Shown one piece after another: positions 19,185 through 27,983 of a stretch of 64,000 bases of DNA. Location of the stretch: assembly GCF_025823185.1 (NCBI RefSeq), contig NZ_JACKVK010000008.1, positions 856,312-920,311 of the forward strand. The letters run 5' to 3'. Each line of letters opens with the position of its first letter. Position 1 is the stretch's first letter. The stretch comes from Mycobacterium yunnanensis. GTDB lineage: Bacteria; Actinomycetota; Actinomycetes; Mycobacteriales; Mycobacteriaceae. The notes under the pieces were generated by a model. The model worked only from the letters and a program-made list of their open reading frames with translations, did no database searches and was not told the origin of the DNA. The translations under genes and the position numbers were made by a program.

Positions 19185-19894
19185 TCGAGGACGCAGTCCC
19201 CGCAGAGGCCCGCCCCCGGCGCTTGGTAGAACAGGCAGCAGCTGCGGCGGACGAAGCGGCCGTCCACGACGTGACCGCTGCCGGCGAGCGGCCCGGTGCC
19301 CAGCAGCGCGCGCACCAACTCCCGACCCGCCGGAGCCAGGTCGGGTCGAGACGCCGCCATCACCGTCACCGCCCCGTTGGTCGCGGAGATGACATTGCCC
19401 CAACTGATCTGGGTAGAGAGCCCCGTGGTCGCCCGGAGGGTCTCGGCGAGCGGGCCGAACACGTTGGTGAGCAACGTGTTCGAGATGGACTTGGCGGCGC
19501 GGCTCGGTGTCGGAGCGGAAAGCCAGTCCAGAGTGGACGTTCCGAGCCGGGGTGCATGGTGCTCGGTGGACGCCCAGCGCACCGACGTCGGGCCGAGGAC
19601 GGGCACCGCGCCGTGCAGGGTGGCCGCGCCGACGGCGGGAGACAGGAGCCGCGCGGCGAGGTCGAGTTGGAACGAGGACGCGGCCACCCGCAGCGGGAGC
19701 TGGCGTCGGTCGCCGCCGGTCGACGCGGCGATCGCCGCGTGGGTGCGCTCGACGAATCCGAGCACCGCATCGGCGGTCAGCAACGTCGCGAGGTCCTCGC
19801 CGTCGTCGATCGTCGGGAGGGCGAAGTACCCCCCGAGTGCCGCCGTTGCGGCCAGCATCGCGGCGCCGTCGTAGGGGGCCGAAGTGCCGTTCAT
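19154..19894 (-). CDS. FhuF-like [2Fe-2S] protein
   Basis: A 246-residue soluble protein. Its C-terminus has the FhuF ferric-reductase cysteine pattern CC-x10-C-x2-C (Cys 219, 220, 231 and 234), which binds a [2Fe-2S] cluster in E. coli FhuF. The rest is poorly conserved. FhuF proteins normally reduce ferric siderophores, but here the gene is divergent from the dehydratase operon, shares its promoter region and sits in a B12 block. That suggests a reductase for corrinoid or for the dehydratase system instead (inference). The ATG at 19894 follows a GGGGA; an open frame further upstream would cross the operator. Confidence 0.75.
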   Translation of the reverse strand: MNGTSAPYDGAAMLAATAALGGYFALPTIDDGEDLATLLTADAVLGFVERTHAAIAASTGGDRRQLPLRVAASSFQLDLAARLLSPAVGAATLHGAVPVLGPTSVRWASTEHHAPRLGTSTLDWLSAPTPSRAAKSISNTLLTNVFGPLAETLRATTGLSTQISWGNVISATNGAVTVMAASRPDLAPAGRELVRALLGTGPLAGSGHVVDGRFVRRSCCLFYQAPGAGLCGDCVLDATQLQRTRR

Positions 19895-19921
19895 CGTCCC
19901 CAAGCTAGCCGGTCGAATCGC

Positions 19922-19955
19922 TGCAACGTTGCTGCAACGTGACGTCAGCCACAAT
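19922..19955 (+). promoter_or_regulatory. Direct-repeat operator and -10 element of the dehydratase operon (site 2 of 3)
   Basis: TGCAACG-TTGC-TGCAACG at 19922-19939, then ten bases, then CACAAT (19950-19955) as candidate -10. The site also contains the perfect palindrome ACGTTGC-T-GCAACGT (19926-19940). It lies between the divergent FhuF-like gene and the dehydratase small-subunit gene, 75 bp before the latter's ATG. Confidence 0.7.
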
Positions 19956-20014
19956 GGCGGCACGTGACCGACACACATCACGTGAACGCGCCTCGACCTG
20001 ATGGAGAGCTCTGC

Positions 20015-20443
20015 ATGACGCAACCCAATCTGGACCCCGCGGTGGACTATCCGTTGAGCGATCACCGACGGGACCTGCTGTTCACCCCCACCGGACGATC
20101 CATCGACGACATCACCATGGACGCCGTGGTCTCCGGTGACGTGCAGGCCACCGACCTGCGGATCACTCCCGACACCCTGCGTCTACAGGCGCAGATCGCG
20201 GAGAAGGACGGCCGCAAGCAGCTCGGTGCCAACCTGCACCGGGCGGCGGAGATGACGGCCATCAGCGACGAGCGGGTGCTGGAGATCTACAACGCGCTGC
20301 GCCCCAACGCGTCGACGAAGGACGAACTCGAGGCGATCGCCACCGAACTCGAATCGCAGTACGACGCGACGTTTCTCGCGGAGTTGGTGCGTGAGGCCGC
20401 CGACGTCTACGAGCGGCGCGACATCCTGGCGACGAGCGAATAG
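20015..20443 (+). CDS. pduE: Glycerol/diol dehydratase small (gamma) subunit
   Basis: This is the small subunit of the adenosylcobalamin-dependent glycerol/propanediol dehydratase. The 142-residue length fits the glycerol-dehydratase type rather than the longer PduE with its targeting peptide. The core YPLSDHRRDLLFTPTGRSIDDITMDAV and the later LQAQIAEKDGRKQLGANLHRAAEM are family hallmarks. The ATG at 20015 has GGAGAG upstream; a GTG at 19964 without a good site is the alternative. It is first in the operon, whereas the usual order is large-medium-small. No microcompartment-targeting N-terminal helix is evident. Confidence 0.9.
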   Translation: MTQPNLDPAVDYPLSDHRRDLLFTPTGRSIDDITMDAVVSGDVQATDLRITPDTLRLQAQIAEKDGRKQLGANLHRAAEMTAISDERVLEIYNALRPNASTKDELEAIATELESQYDATFLAELVREAADVYERRDILATSE

Positions 20444-20452
20444 GAGACGACG

Positions 20453-22168
20453 ATGACGGCTGAGGCACTTCACCCCGCGGCACGCGGCGTGCGACACTCC
20501 GCACGAACCGAGCTCCTCGAGGACCGCCCGGTCAACCTCGACGGCTTCGTCGAGGAATGGCCCGAGGTGGGCATGGTCGCGATGGACAGCGCGTTCGATC
20601 CCGAGCCGAGCGTGCGCGTCGAGAACGGCGTGATCGTGGAGATGGACGGCGTCGCGCGCGCCGACTTCGACTTCATCGACCAGTTCATCGCCGACAAGGC
20701 CCTCGACGTCGAGACCACCGAGCAGTCGATGGCGCTGCCTGCCGACGAGATCGCCCGGATGCTGGTCGACCCGCGGGTCACCCGCAAGGAGGTCGTCGCG
20801 GTCACCGGAGGGCTGACCCCGGCCAAGCTGCTGGCCGTGGCGAAGAACCTCAACATCGTGGAAATCATGATGGGCATGCAGAAGATGCGTGCGCGGCGCA
20901 CGCCGGCGAACCAGGCGCACTGCACCAGCGCCAGGGACAACCCCGTGCAGGTCGCCTGCGAGGCCGCCGAGGCCGCGATCCGCGGATTCGCCGAGGTGGA
21001 AACGACTCTCGGCGTCGTGCGATACGCACCGCTGGTCGCCATGGCCCTACAGATCGGCAGCCAGGTCAACCCGGGTGGGCCGTTGACGCAGTGCGCGCTG
21101 GAGGAGGCCACCGAGCTCGACCTCGGCATGCGCGGTATCACCGGCTACGCCGAGACCATCTCGGTCTACGGCACCGAACCGGTCTTCGTCGACGGTGACG
21201 ACACCCCGTGGTCGAAGGCGTTCCTGGCCGCCGCGTACGCCTCCCGCGGCATCAAGATGCGCTTCACCTCCGGCACCGGGTCGGAGGTGCAGATGGGCAA
21301 CGCGCAGGGAAAGTCCATGCTGTACCTGGAGATTCGCTGCATCCTGATCGCCAAGGGCGCCGGCGTCCAGGGTCTGCAGAACGGCTCCATCTCGTGCATC
21401 GGCGTGCCGGGTGCGGTGCCCGCCGGCATCCGTGCGGTGGCCGCGGAGAACCTCATCGCCTCCGCCGTCGACCTCGAATGCGCCTCGGGCAACGACCAGT
21501 CGTTCTCGCATTCGGCGATGCGCAGGACCGCACGGCTCATGCCGCAGATGATGCCGGGCACCGACTTCGTGTGCTCCGGCTACTCGGCAGTGCCCAACTA
21601 CGACAACATGTTCGCCGGATCCAATCTGGACAGCGACGACTTCGACGACTTCAACACCATCCAGCGTGACCTCCAAATCGACGGCGGGCTTCGCCACGTC
21701 AAGGAGTCCGACATCCTCGCCGTGCGGACCAGGGCGGGCAAGGCGCTTCAGGCGGTGTTCCGATACCTGGACCTGCCCCCGATCACCGACGCCGAGATCG
21801 ACGCCGCGGTCTACGCCAACGGCAGTCGCGAACTGCTGCCGCGCGACGTGCTCGAGGACCTCAAGGGCGCCCAGCAGGTGATGGACCGCAACATCACGGG
21901 TCTGGACCTGGTGAAGGCGCTGGAGTCGACGGGCTTCACCGACATGGCCGAGAACCTGTTGGTCATTCTGCGCCAACGCATCTCGGGTGACCTGTTGCAG
22001 ACCTCGGCCATCATGACGCCGTCGCTCGCGGTGCTCTCGGCGGTCAACGACGCCAACGACTACGCGGGCCCCGGGACGGGGTACCGGCCGTCGGGCGCCC
22101 GCTGGGAGGAGATGAAACGCCTGCGACACGTGACCAGCGCGTCCAATCCCGAACTGGAGGTGGAATGA
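20453..22168 (+). CDS. pduC: Glycerol/diol dehydratase large (alpha, catalytic) subunit
   Basis: This is the catalytic TIM-barrel subunit that uses adenosylcobalamin to convert glycerol to 3-hydroxypropionaldehyde or 1,2-propanediol to propionaldehyde. At 571 residues it is slightly longer than the usual 554-558 because of an N-terminal extension. Recognisable stretches are [49 protein letters not shown], and the [22 protein letters not shown] block. The ATG follows the small-subunit stop by nine bases and has GGAGACG upstream. Its stop overlaps the medium-subunit start. Substrate preference cannot be decided from sequence by eye. Confidence 0.95.
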   Translation: MTAEALHPAARGVRHSARTELLEDRPVNLDGFVEEWPEVGMVAMDSAFDPEPSVRVENGVIVEMDGVARADFDFIDQFIADKALDVETTEQSMALPADEIARMLVDPRVTRKEVVAVTGGLTPAKLLAVAKNLNIVEIMMGMQKMRARRTPANQAHCTSARDNPVQVACEAAEAAIRGFAEVETTLGVVRYAPLVAMALQIGSQVNPGGPLTQCALEEATELDLGMRGITGYAETISVYGTEPVFVDGDDTPWSKAFLAAAYASRGIKMRFTSGTGSEVQMGNAQGKSMLYLEIRCILIAKGAGVQGLQNGSISCIGVPGAVPAGIRAVAAENLIASAVDLECASGNDQSFSHSAMRRTARLMPQMMPGTDFVCSGYSAVPNYDNMFAGSNLDSDDFDDFNTIQRDLQIDGGLRHVKESDILAVRTRAGKALQAVFRYLDLPPITDAEIDAAVYANGSRELLPRDVLEDLKGAQQVMDRNITGLDLVKALESTGFTDMAENLLVILRQRISGDLLQTSAIMTPSLAVLSAVNDANDYAGPGTGYRPSGARWEEMKRLRHVTSASNPELEVE

Positions 22169-22758
22169 CCGTGTCGACCACGCAGGACGCTCCGCGATCG
22201 CTGTCGTTCACCGAGATCGGACCCGCCGAGCGGGGCAAGAAGACCGACGAGGTGGTGATCGCCATCTCGCCGGGGTTCGGCGGGCTGTTCACCCAGACCA
22301 TCGTCGGACTGCCCCACGCCGAGGTGATCCGGCAAATCCTGGCGGGTATCGAGGAGCAGGAGGCCAGCGCCCGAATCATCCGCGTGCAGAACAGTTCCGA
22401 CCTCGCCTACATGGCTCACACCGCCGCCAAGCTGTCCGGGTCGGGCATCGGCATCGGCATCCTCGGGCGTGGCACGTCGATGATCCACCAGCGCGATCTT
22501 CCCCGGCTCTCCAGCCTTGAGCTGTTCCCGCAGTGCCCGCTGCTGACGTTGGAGACCTACCGCTCCATCGGGTCGAACGCCGCCCAGTACGCCAAGGGCG
22601 AGTCACCGCAACCCGTTCCGACGCTGAACGACCAAATGGCGCGCCCCCGCTGGCAAGCCAAGGCGGCGCTGCTGCATCTCAAGGAGACCGAGTTGGTGCG
22701 CAAGGGGGTCAAGCCGGTCGAGGTGGCGCCGGAGTTCGCCGCGGCGACCGTCGACTGA
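22165..22758 (+). CDS. pduD: Glycerol/diol dehydratase medium (beta) subunit
   Basis: This subunit cradles the lower part of the cobalamin cofactor. The 197-residue product contains the family core [47 protein letters not shown] and [23 protein letters not shown]. The four-base overlap with the large-subunit gene indicates coupling. It lacks the extra N-terminal hydrophobic segment of PduD, again resembling glycerol dehydratases that work outside a microcompartment. Confidence 0.93.
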   Translation: MTVSTTQDAPRSLSFTEIGPAERGKKTDEVVIAISPGFGGLFTQTIVGLPHAEVIRQILAGIEEQEASARIIRVQNSSDLAYMAHTAAKLSGSGIGIGILGRGTSMIHQRDLPRLSSLELFPQCPLLTLETYRSIGSNAAQYAKGESPQPVPTLNDQMARPRWQAKAALLHLKETELVRKGVKPVEVAPEFAAATVD

Positions 22759-22765
22759 CCGCGGG

Positions 22766-24637
22766 GTGACGCAGGTGGTGCGCACCGTCGTCGGAGTCGA
22801 CATCGGCAACTCGACCACCGAGGCGAGCGTCGCCAGGATCGACTCCGACGGTGCGGTGTCCTACGTGGGGGCGGCGTTGACGCGCACGACGGGCGTCAAG
22901 GGCACTCCCAAGAACGTCGACGGGGTGGCCAAGGCGGTGACGTGGGCGCTCGAGGGTGCCGGCGTGCGCCTGGCCGAGCTGGACCTGATCCTGCTGAACG
23001 AGGCGACACCGGTGATCAGCGGGCTGGCAATGGAGACCATCACCGAGACGATCATCACCGAGTCGACGATGATCGGTCACGACCCGCGAACCCCCGGCGG
23101 GCGGGGTCTCGGCGTCGGCACCATCGTCGACTTCGAGGCACTCGACGAGGTGGCGACGGGGTCACCGTCGATCGTCGTGGTGCCGCGCGGCGTCGACTTC
23201 GACGACGCCGCACGGAGAATCAACGCGGCGTGCGACCGCGGCGTCGAGATCACCGGGGCCATTCTGTGCGGTGACGACGCCGTCTTGGTCGCCAACCGGC
23301 TGAACGCGAAGATTCCGATCGTCGACGAGGTGTCGCGCATCGACGCGGTCCCGCGGGGGATGACCGCCGCCGTCGAGGTCGCCGGGCCCGGTCAGTCCAT
23401 CCGCACGCTGTCCAACGCCTATGGTCTTGCGACGATCTTCGACCTGGATTCCCAACAGACCAAGGTGGTCTCGCCCGTGGCGCGGGCCCTGACCGGCAAC
23501 CGGTCCGCGGTGGTGGTGCGGACGCCGTCGGGTGACGTCGCCGACCGCACCATCCCCGCGGGCTCACTGGACCTCGAGGGCGGCACCAAGCGTGGCAAGG
23601 TCGACGTGTCCCGCGGCGCGGCCGAGATCATGGCCGAGGTGGAGCGGGTGAGCCCGCTGGTCGACGTGGGGGGGGAGGCCGGCACCAACACCGGCGGCAT
23701 GATCGCCAACGTGCGTCAGAGCATGGCCGACCTGTCGGCCCACGAGCTCGCCGACGTCCGCATCAAGGACCTGCTGGCGGTGGACACCCTGGTGCCGCAG
23801 GAGGTTCGCGGTGGGGTCGCCGGTGAGGTCGCACTGGAGAACGCGGTCGCCCTGGCGGCGATGGTGCGCACCAAGGAGAGCGGCATGCAGGCCGTCGCCG
23901 ACGCCGTCGCCGGGTACCTGCGAGACGCCGGTGCCGCGGGGGTCGACGTCGTCGTCGGCGGGGTGGAGGCCGAGATGGCGGTGCTGGGCGCACTCACCAC
24001 GCCGGGGACCGACAAGCCGCTGGTGGTGCTCGACCTTGGCGGCGGGTCGACCGACGCCGCGGTGATCGGCGTCGACGGCCACACCGACGCCACCCACCTG
24101 GCCGGCGCCGGCGACCTCGTCACCAAGCTGATCGACGCCGAGTTGGGCCTGGACAACCTGGAGCTGGCCGAGGAGATCAAGCGCTGCCCGTTGGCCAAGG
24201 CGGAGAGCTTCTTTCACGTGCGGCTGGAGAACGGCACGGTGCAGTTCTTCGAGAAGCCGTTGCCCGCCACTGCCTTCGCCCGGGTGGTCACGCTGAGCGA
24301 GGTCGAGGGCGCGATGTCCCCGATTCCCACCAGGCACTCCCTGGAGCGCATCCGCATGGTGCGCCGCACGGCGAAGGAACGCGTGTTCGTGGTGAATGCG
24401 CTTCGGGCGCTGCGCGGTATCGCCCCCGGTGGGGATCTGCGGCAGATCGGCTTCGTGGTGCTGCTGGGCGGGTGCGCGCTGGACTTCGAGATTCCGGAGT
24501 TGATCGCCACCGCCGTCGCCCCCTTCGGAATCGTCTGCGGCACAGGCAACGTGCGCGGCACCGAGGGGCCGAGGAACGCGGTCGCCTCGGGTCTGGTCGC
24601 GTCCTACGTGGCGTCGCTGGTGGGTCCTCGTGCGTGA
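22766..24637 (+). CDS. Diol/glycerol dehydratase reactivase, large subunit
   Basis: This Hsp70-like ATPase (DdrA/PduG/GdrA family) removes inactivated cobalamin from the dehydratase. The 623-residue product begins with the actin-fold phosphate loop VVGVDIGNSTTEASVA, has a second nucleotide-binding loop VVLDLGGGSTDAAVIG near residue 425, and ends with the conserved GIVCGTGNVRGTEGPRNAVASGL block. The GTG start is seven bases after the medium subunit, and the stop overlaps the GTG of the small reactivase gene. Confidence 0.94.
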   Translation: MTQVVRTVVGVDIGNSTTEASVARIDSDGAVSYVGAALTRTTGVKGTPKNVDGVAKAVTWALEGAGVRLAELDLILLNEATPVISGLAMETITETIITESTMIGHDPRTPGGRGLGVGTIVDFEALDEVATGSPSIVVVPRGVDFDDAARRINAACDRGVEITGAILCGDDAVLVANRLNAKIPIVDEVSRIDAVPRGMTAAVEVAGPGQSIRTLSNAYGLATIFDLDSQQTKVVSPVARALTGNRSAVVVRTPSGDVADRTIPAGSLDLEGGTKRGKVDVSRGAAEIMAEVERVSPLVDVGGEAGTNTGGMIANVRQSMADLSAHELADVRIKDLLAVDTLVPQEVRGGVAGEVALENAVALAAMVRTKESGMQAVADAVAGYLRDAGAAGVDVVVGGVEAEMAVLGALTTPGTDKPLVVLDLGGGSTDAAVIGVDGHTDATHLAGAGDLVTKLIDAELGLDNLELAEEIKRCPLAKAESFFHVRLENGTVQFFEKPLPATAFARVVTLSEVEGAMSPIPTRHSLERIRMVRRTAKERVFVVNALRALRGIAPGGDLRQIGFVVLLGGCALDFEIPELIATAVAPFGIVCGTGNVRGTEGPRNAVASGLVASYVASLVGPRA

Positions 24638-24995
24638 GGGTGGTCAGCCCGAGCGGCCGGCCATCCTGGTGCTGAGCGTGGCAGCCGGACCGGTGGAGGA
24701 CGAGGTGCTGGCGGGCATGGAGGAGGAGGGCGTGCCGTCGGTGGTGGAGCGCCCACGCCACGGCGACGACGACGCGATCACTCTCGCCACGACGGCCGCC
24801 GGCCGGTCGTCGCTGGCCGTCGGAGTTGGGATCGACGCCGGCGGTCGGGTGTGCGTGCAGCACGACAAGCTTCCCGACCCGTTGCCCGAGCTGTACTCCT
24901 CCGGGCCCGCGGACGGGGGGACCGCGCGCAGCCTCGGACACGACGCCGCCCGCATCGTGGTCGGCATACCCCTTCGCGCCGAACGGCTTTCGTGA
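24630..24995 (+). CDS. Diol/glycerol dehydratase reactivase, small subunit
   Basis: This is the 121-residue partner (DdrB/PduH/GdrB family) of the large reactivase, structurally related to the dehydratase beta subunit so that it can swap places with it. Characteristic stretches are PAILVLSVA near the start, the EEGVPS segment, the SSLAVGVGIDAGGRVCVQHDKLP core and the RSLGHDAARIVVGIPLR end. The GTG start overlaps the large-subunit stop by eight bases. It is the last gene of the dehydratase operon and is convergent with cobIJ nine bases on. Confidence 0.88.
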   Translation: MREGGQPERPAILVLSVAAGPVEDEVLAGMEEEGVPSVVERPRHGDDDAITLATTAAGRSSLAVGVGIDAGGRVCVQHDKLPDPLPELYSSGPADGGTARSLGHDAARIVVGIPLRAERLS

Positions 24996-25004
24996 GCGGC
25001 TGGC

Positions 25005-26513
25005 TCAGCCGGCGGGAGTCTCGTAACGCCGCGAGGTGAACACCGCGCGGCCCGCGGCCCGGTCGGCGACCGTCGTCGTCGACGAGCCGATGATGAGCAG
25101 GGTCCGCATGTCGACGACGTCGGGGTCGAAGGCGGCCACCGTGGTGACCACGACGCGCTCCTCGGGCCCGCCGACGTCACGGCCGAGGACGATCGGCCGG
25201 TCGTCCGGAAGTCGTTGGACGAGAATGTCCCTCAGGGCGCTCACCTGCCAGCGCCGGCTCTCCGAGCCGGGGTTGTAGATGGCGATCACCAGGTCGGCGT
25301 CCAGCGCGGCGTGCAGGCGGCGTTCGATGACGTCCCAGCTCTTCAACCGGTCCGACAGCGAGATCACGGCGTAGTCGTGACCCAGCGGCGCCCCGACGGC
25401 GGCGGCGACGGCGTTGGCAGCCGTCATCCCCGGGACGACGCGCACCGGCACGTCGCTCCAGGCGGGTTCGGAGGCGACCTCGACCACGGCGGCGGCCATC
25501 GCGAACACCCCGGGGTCACCAGAGCTGACGACCACGACCCGGGCGCCGTTCTTCGCCAGATCCAACGCCATGCATGCGCGTTCGGATTCGACACGGTTGT
25601 CGCTGGAGTGCAGCCGCTGCCCCGGTCGCGGTGAGATGCGCGCCAGATACGTCTTGTAGCCGACGACGTCGGTGGCCCTGGCCAGTTCGCCGTGCACCTC
25701 CGGAGTGGTCCACCGGTCGGCGCCGGGCCCGAGACCGACGACCACGACCTCGCCCATCGTCGGCCCGCTCGGTGCAGGCGCCGGATTGTTCAGCGGGCCG
25801 GGCACCACGACCATCGAGAAGTACGGCACCGTCACCGGGTCGACGTCACGGACCGGCATGACGCGCTGCGTCGACGTCGACGCGCGTTCCACGTACCAGG
25901 CGCGGTCGGCCACGCCTGCCGTCTCCAACGCGGCGAGCACCTTGGGAAAGGTGCGGCCCAGCTTCATGATCGAGACGGCGTCACCGTCGCGCAGTCGGCG
26001 GACCAGTTCGTCGGCGGGCATCGTGCCGGGCAGTACGGTGAGCGTCTCCTCGCCCTCCACCAGCGGACTGCCGACGGCCATGGCCGACGCGCTGACCGAC
26101 GTCACGCCGGGGATGATTTCGGTGTCGAACCGGTGGGCCAGCCGCTTGTGCATGTGCATGTAGGAGCTGTAGAAAAGCGGGTCGCCCTCGGCGAGCAGTG
26201 CGACGTCACGGCCCGCCCGCAGGTGCGCGGCGAGCACTTCGCTTGCGCTGGTGTAGAAGTCGTCGAGTGCGCCGCGGTAGCCGGCCGGGTGGTCTGTGGT
26301 CTCGGTGGTCACCGGGTAGGTCAGCCGCTCGTGGATCTGGCCGTCGCGTAGATACGGTTCGGCGACCGACAGCGCCACGCTTCGCCCGTGGCGGGCGCAG
26401 TGGAATGCCACGACGTCGGCGGCTTCGATGACCCTGGCGGCCTTGATCGTGACGAGCTCACTGTCGCCGGGCCCAATGCCGACGGCCCACAGCTTGCCGT
26501 GCGAGCCGGTCAC
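25005..26513 (-). CDS. cobIJ: CobI-CobJ fusion: precorrin-2 C20- / precorrin-3B C17-methyltransferase
   Basis: A 502-residue fusion of two SAM-dependent methyltransferases of aerobic cobalamin biosynthesis. The N-terminal half (about 1-240, [42 protein letters not shown]) is CobI. The C-terminal half (about 252-502, [48 protein letters not shown]) is CobJ. The same fusion exists in M. tuberculosis (Rv2066), where it lies away from this locus. The GTG start overlaps the cobT stop. It supports B12 supply for the dehydratase. Confidence 0.94.
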   Translation of the reverse strand: MTGSHGKLWAVGIGPGDSELVTIKAARVIEAADVVAFHCARHGRSVALSVAEPYLRDGQIHERLTYPVTTETTDHPAGYRGALDDFYTSASEVLAAHLRAGRDVALLAEGDPLFYSSYMHMHKRLAHRFDTEIIPGVTSVSASAMAVGSPLVEGEETLTVLPGTMPADELVRRLRDGDAVSIMKLGRTFPKVLAALETAGVADRAWYVERASTSTQRVMPVRDVDPVTVPYFSMVVVPGPLNNPAPAPSGPTMGEVVVVGLGPGADRWTTPEVHGELARATDVVGYKTYLARISPRPGQRLHSSDNRVESERACMALDLAKNGARVVVVSSGDPGVFAMAAAVVEVASEPAWSDVPVRVVPGMTAANAVAAAVGAPLGHDYAVISLSDRLKSWDVIERRLHAALDADLVIAIYNPGSESRRWQVSALRDILVQRLPDDRPIVLGRDVGGPEERVVVTTVAAFDPDVVDMRTLLIIGSSTTTVADRAAGRAVFTSRRYETPAG

Positions 26514-27583
26514 GTGCTGGCCGCCGACCGGTCGTCGGCGTCGTCGCGATCCGACACGGCGGCCTCGTCGAAGGTGGCCATCGACGACAGGATGGCGACG
26601 GCGGCGCGCACCAGCGGCAGTGCCACCGCGGCACCGGATCCCTCGCCGAGCCGCATGCCGAGGTCGACGACGGGATCGAGGCCCAGATGCGTCAGCGCGG
26701 CGGTGTGCGCGGGTTCGGTGGACCGGTGGCCCGCCTGCCACCACTGCCTGGCACCGGGCGCCAAACGCTCGGCGACGAGCGCCGCCGCGGTCACCACGAC
26801 GCCGTCGAGCAGGACCGGCGTCCGTCGGACGGCGGCTTGAGCGCAGAACCCCGCCATCGCCGCCAGGTCGGCACCACCGCAAATGCGAAGCAGCGCAAGG
26901 GGATCTGCCGTCTGCCCGCGGGTGCGGTACAGCGCGTCGCGCACCGCTGCCGTCTTGCGCATCCAGCCGGCGTCGTCCACGCCGGTGCCCCTGCCGATCA
27001 GCGCGACCGGCTCCTTGCTCGTCAGCGCCGCGATCAGTGCCGTCGACGGCGTGGTGTTGCCGATGCCCATGTCGCCCGCGACCAGCAAATCGGCGCCGGC
27101 GTCGACCTCCTCGTCGGCGATGCGCCGGCCCGCCTCGACCGCGGCGATCGTCTCCTCGGCGGTCATCGCGTCCTCGACCGAGATGTCACCGCTGCCGCGA
27201 CGCACCTTGTGCGCGCCGATCTGCTCGGAGCACGGTTCGTCGCAGTCGACGGAGACGTCGACGACGCGGACGGTGGCCCCGGCATTGCCTGCGAGCACGT
27301 TGACCGCGGCGCCGCCGGCGTCGATGTTGGCGACCATCTGGGCGGTCACCTCCGGCGGGTAGGCCGAGACCCCCGCCTTGGCGACGCCGTGGTCGCCGGC
27401 GAAGACGACGATGCGGGCGCGCGTGAACTGTCGTGGCGGACACGTGCCCTGGCAGGCCGACACCCAGATCGACAGCTCCTCGAGGCGGCCGAGGGCACCC
27501 TTGGGCTTGGTCAGGCTGTCCTGGCGGGACCGGGCGGCGTGTTCGGCGTCGGTGTCGGGCGCCGGCACGGCGGGAAAGTCCAT
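26510..27583 (-). CDS. cobT: Nicotinate-nucleotide:dimethylbenzimidazole phosphoribosyltransferase
   Basis: CobT makes alpha-ribazole phosphate for the lower ligand of cobalamin. The 357-residue product has the signature blocks [65 protein letters not shown] and the catalytic end [22 protein letters not shown]. The ATG overlaps (TGATG) the stop of a 17-codon ORF, implying translational coupling. A stretch of extra residues rich in Asp and Ser follows the conserved C-terminus. Confidence 0.96.
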   Translation of the reverse strand: MDFPAVPAPDTDAEHAARSRQDSLTKPKGALGRLEELSIWVSACQGTCPPRQFTRARIVVFAGDHGVAKAGVSAYPPEVTAQMVANIDAGGAAVNVLAGNAGATVRVVDVSVDCDEPCSEQIGAHKVRRGSGDISVEDAMTAEETIAAVEAGRRIADEEVDAGADLLVAGDMGIGNTTPSTALIAALTSKEPVALIGRGTGVDDAGWMRKTAAVRDALYRTRGQTADPLALLRICGGADLAAMAGFCAQAAVRRTPVLLDGVVVTAAALVAERLAPGARQWWQAGHRSTEPAHTAALTHLGLDPVVDLGMRLGEGSGAAVALPLVRAAVAILSSMATFDEAAVSDRDDADDRSAAST

Positions 27584-27636
27584 CAGAGGGCCGGTACGCG
27601 CGGTGACTTGGCGGGTGAGCCGTGGTGCTTCGTCAT
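27583..27636 (-). CDS. 17-residue leader ORF coupled to cobT
   Basis: A short ORF encodes [17 protein letters not shown]. It has a strong Shine-Dalgarno (GAAAGGA, minus strand, 27649-27643) six bases before its ATG, whereas cobT has no good site of its own. Its TGA overlaps the cobT ATG as TGATG. The peptide is basic and Pro/Ser-rich, with no signal peptide. It most likely drives cobT translation by re-initiation; a role as a regulatory leader peptide is possible. I do not recognise the peptide. Confidence 0.5.
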   Translation of the reverse strand: MTKHHGSPAKSPRVPAL

Positions 27637-27983
27637 CTGGGTTCCTTTCGGGGCGTTTCGCGACCCCGTCGATTCAGGATGCTCTTGGCCCAACATCTGA
27701 CTCACACACCGGCTTTCACCAGTCGTGTTCACAGCGGCGCGTCCGTTCTGGGTTTGCACCAGATTCCTGTAAGCCAAGCGCAAAACGATGATAAACCACC
27801 CCCCGTGCCGATCGGCTGGACGCGTACTGGGAACCCGCGCGCTCACACGAGCGGCGCGTGCACGTTCGAGACGAGTTTCCCTACGCAGCCAGGCAGGAGG
27901 ACTACTGTGGACCCGAGCGGGAGCGGTGTGGCCTCGAGGCTCGCAGACCGCGAATTTCTCCGGCACGAGGAGCGTGGTCACGG
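27637..27983. promoter_or_regulatory. Divergent control region between the cobT operon and the GAF/HTH regulator gene
   Basis: About 350 bp without a clear gene. The A/T-rich part near 27745-27800 contains an imperfect inverted pair (GGTTTGCACC at 27748-27757 and GCGCAAAAC at 27778-27786), a plausible operator. I looked for a cobalamin riboswitch B12 box and saw none. A strong AGGAGG with a GTG six bases on (27907) lies here, but in a different frame from the regulator downstream. Confidence 0.4.

Noticed and set aside
27584..27860. Cobalamin riboswitch upstream of cobT
   Set aside because: I looked for the B12-box core (GCCACTG) and its flanking helices on the minus strand and did not find them; the region is better explained as a promoter/operator with a leader ORF.
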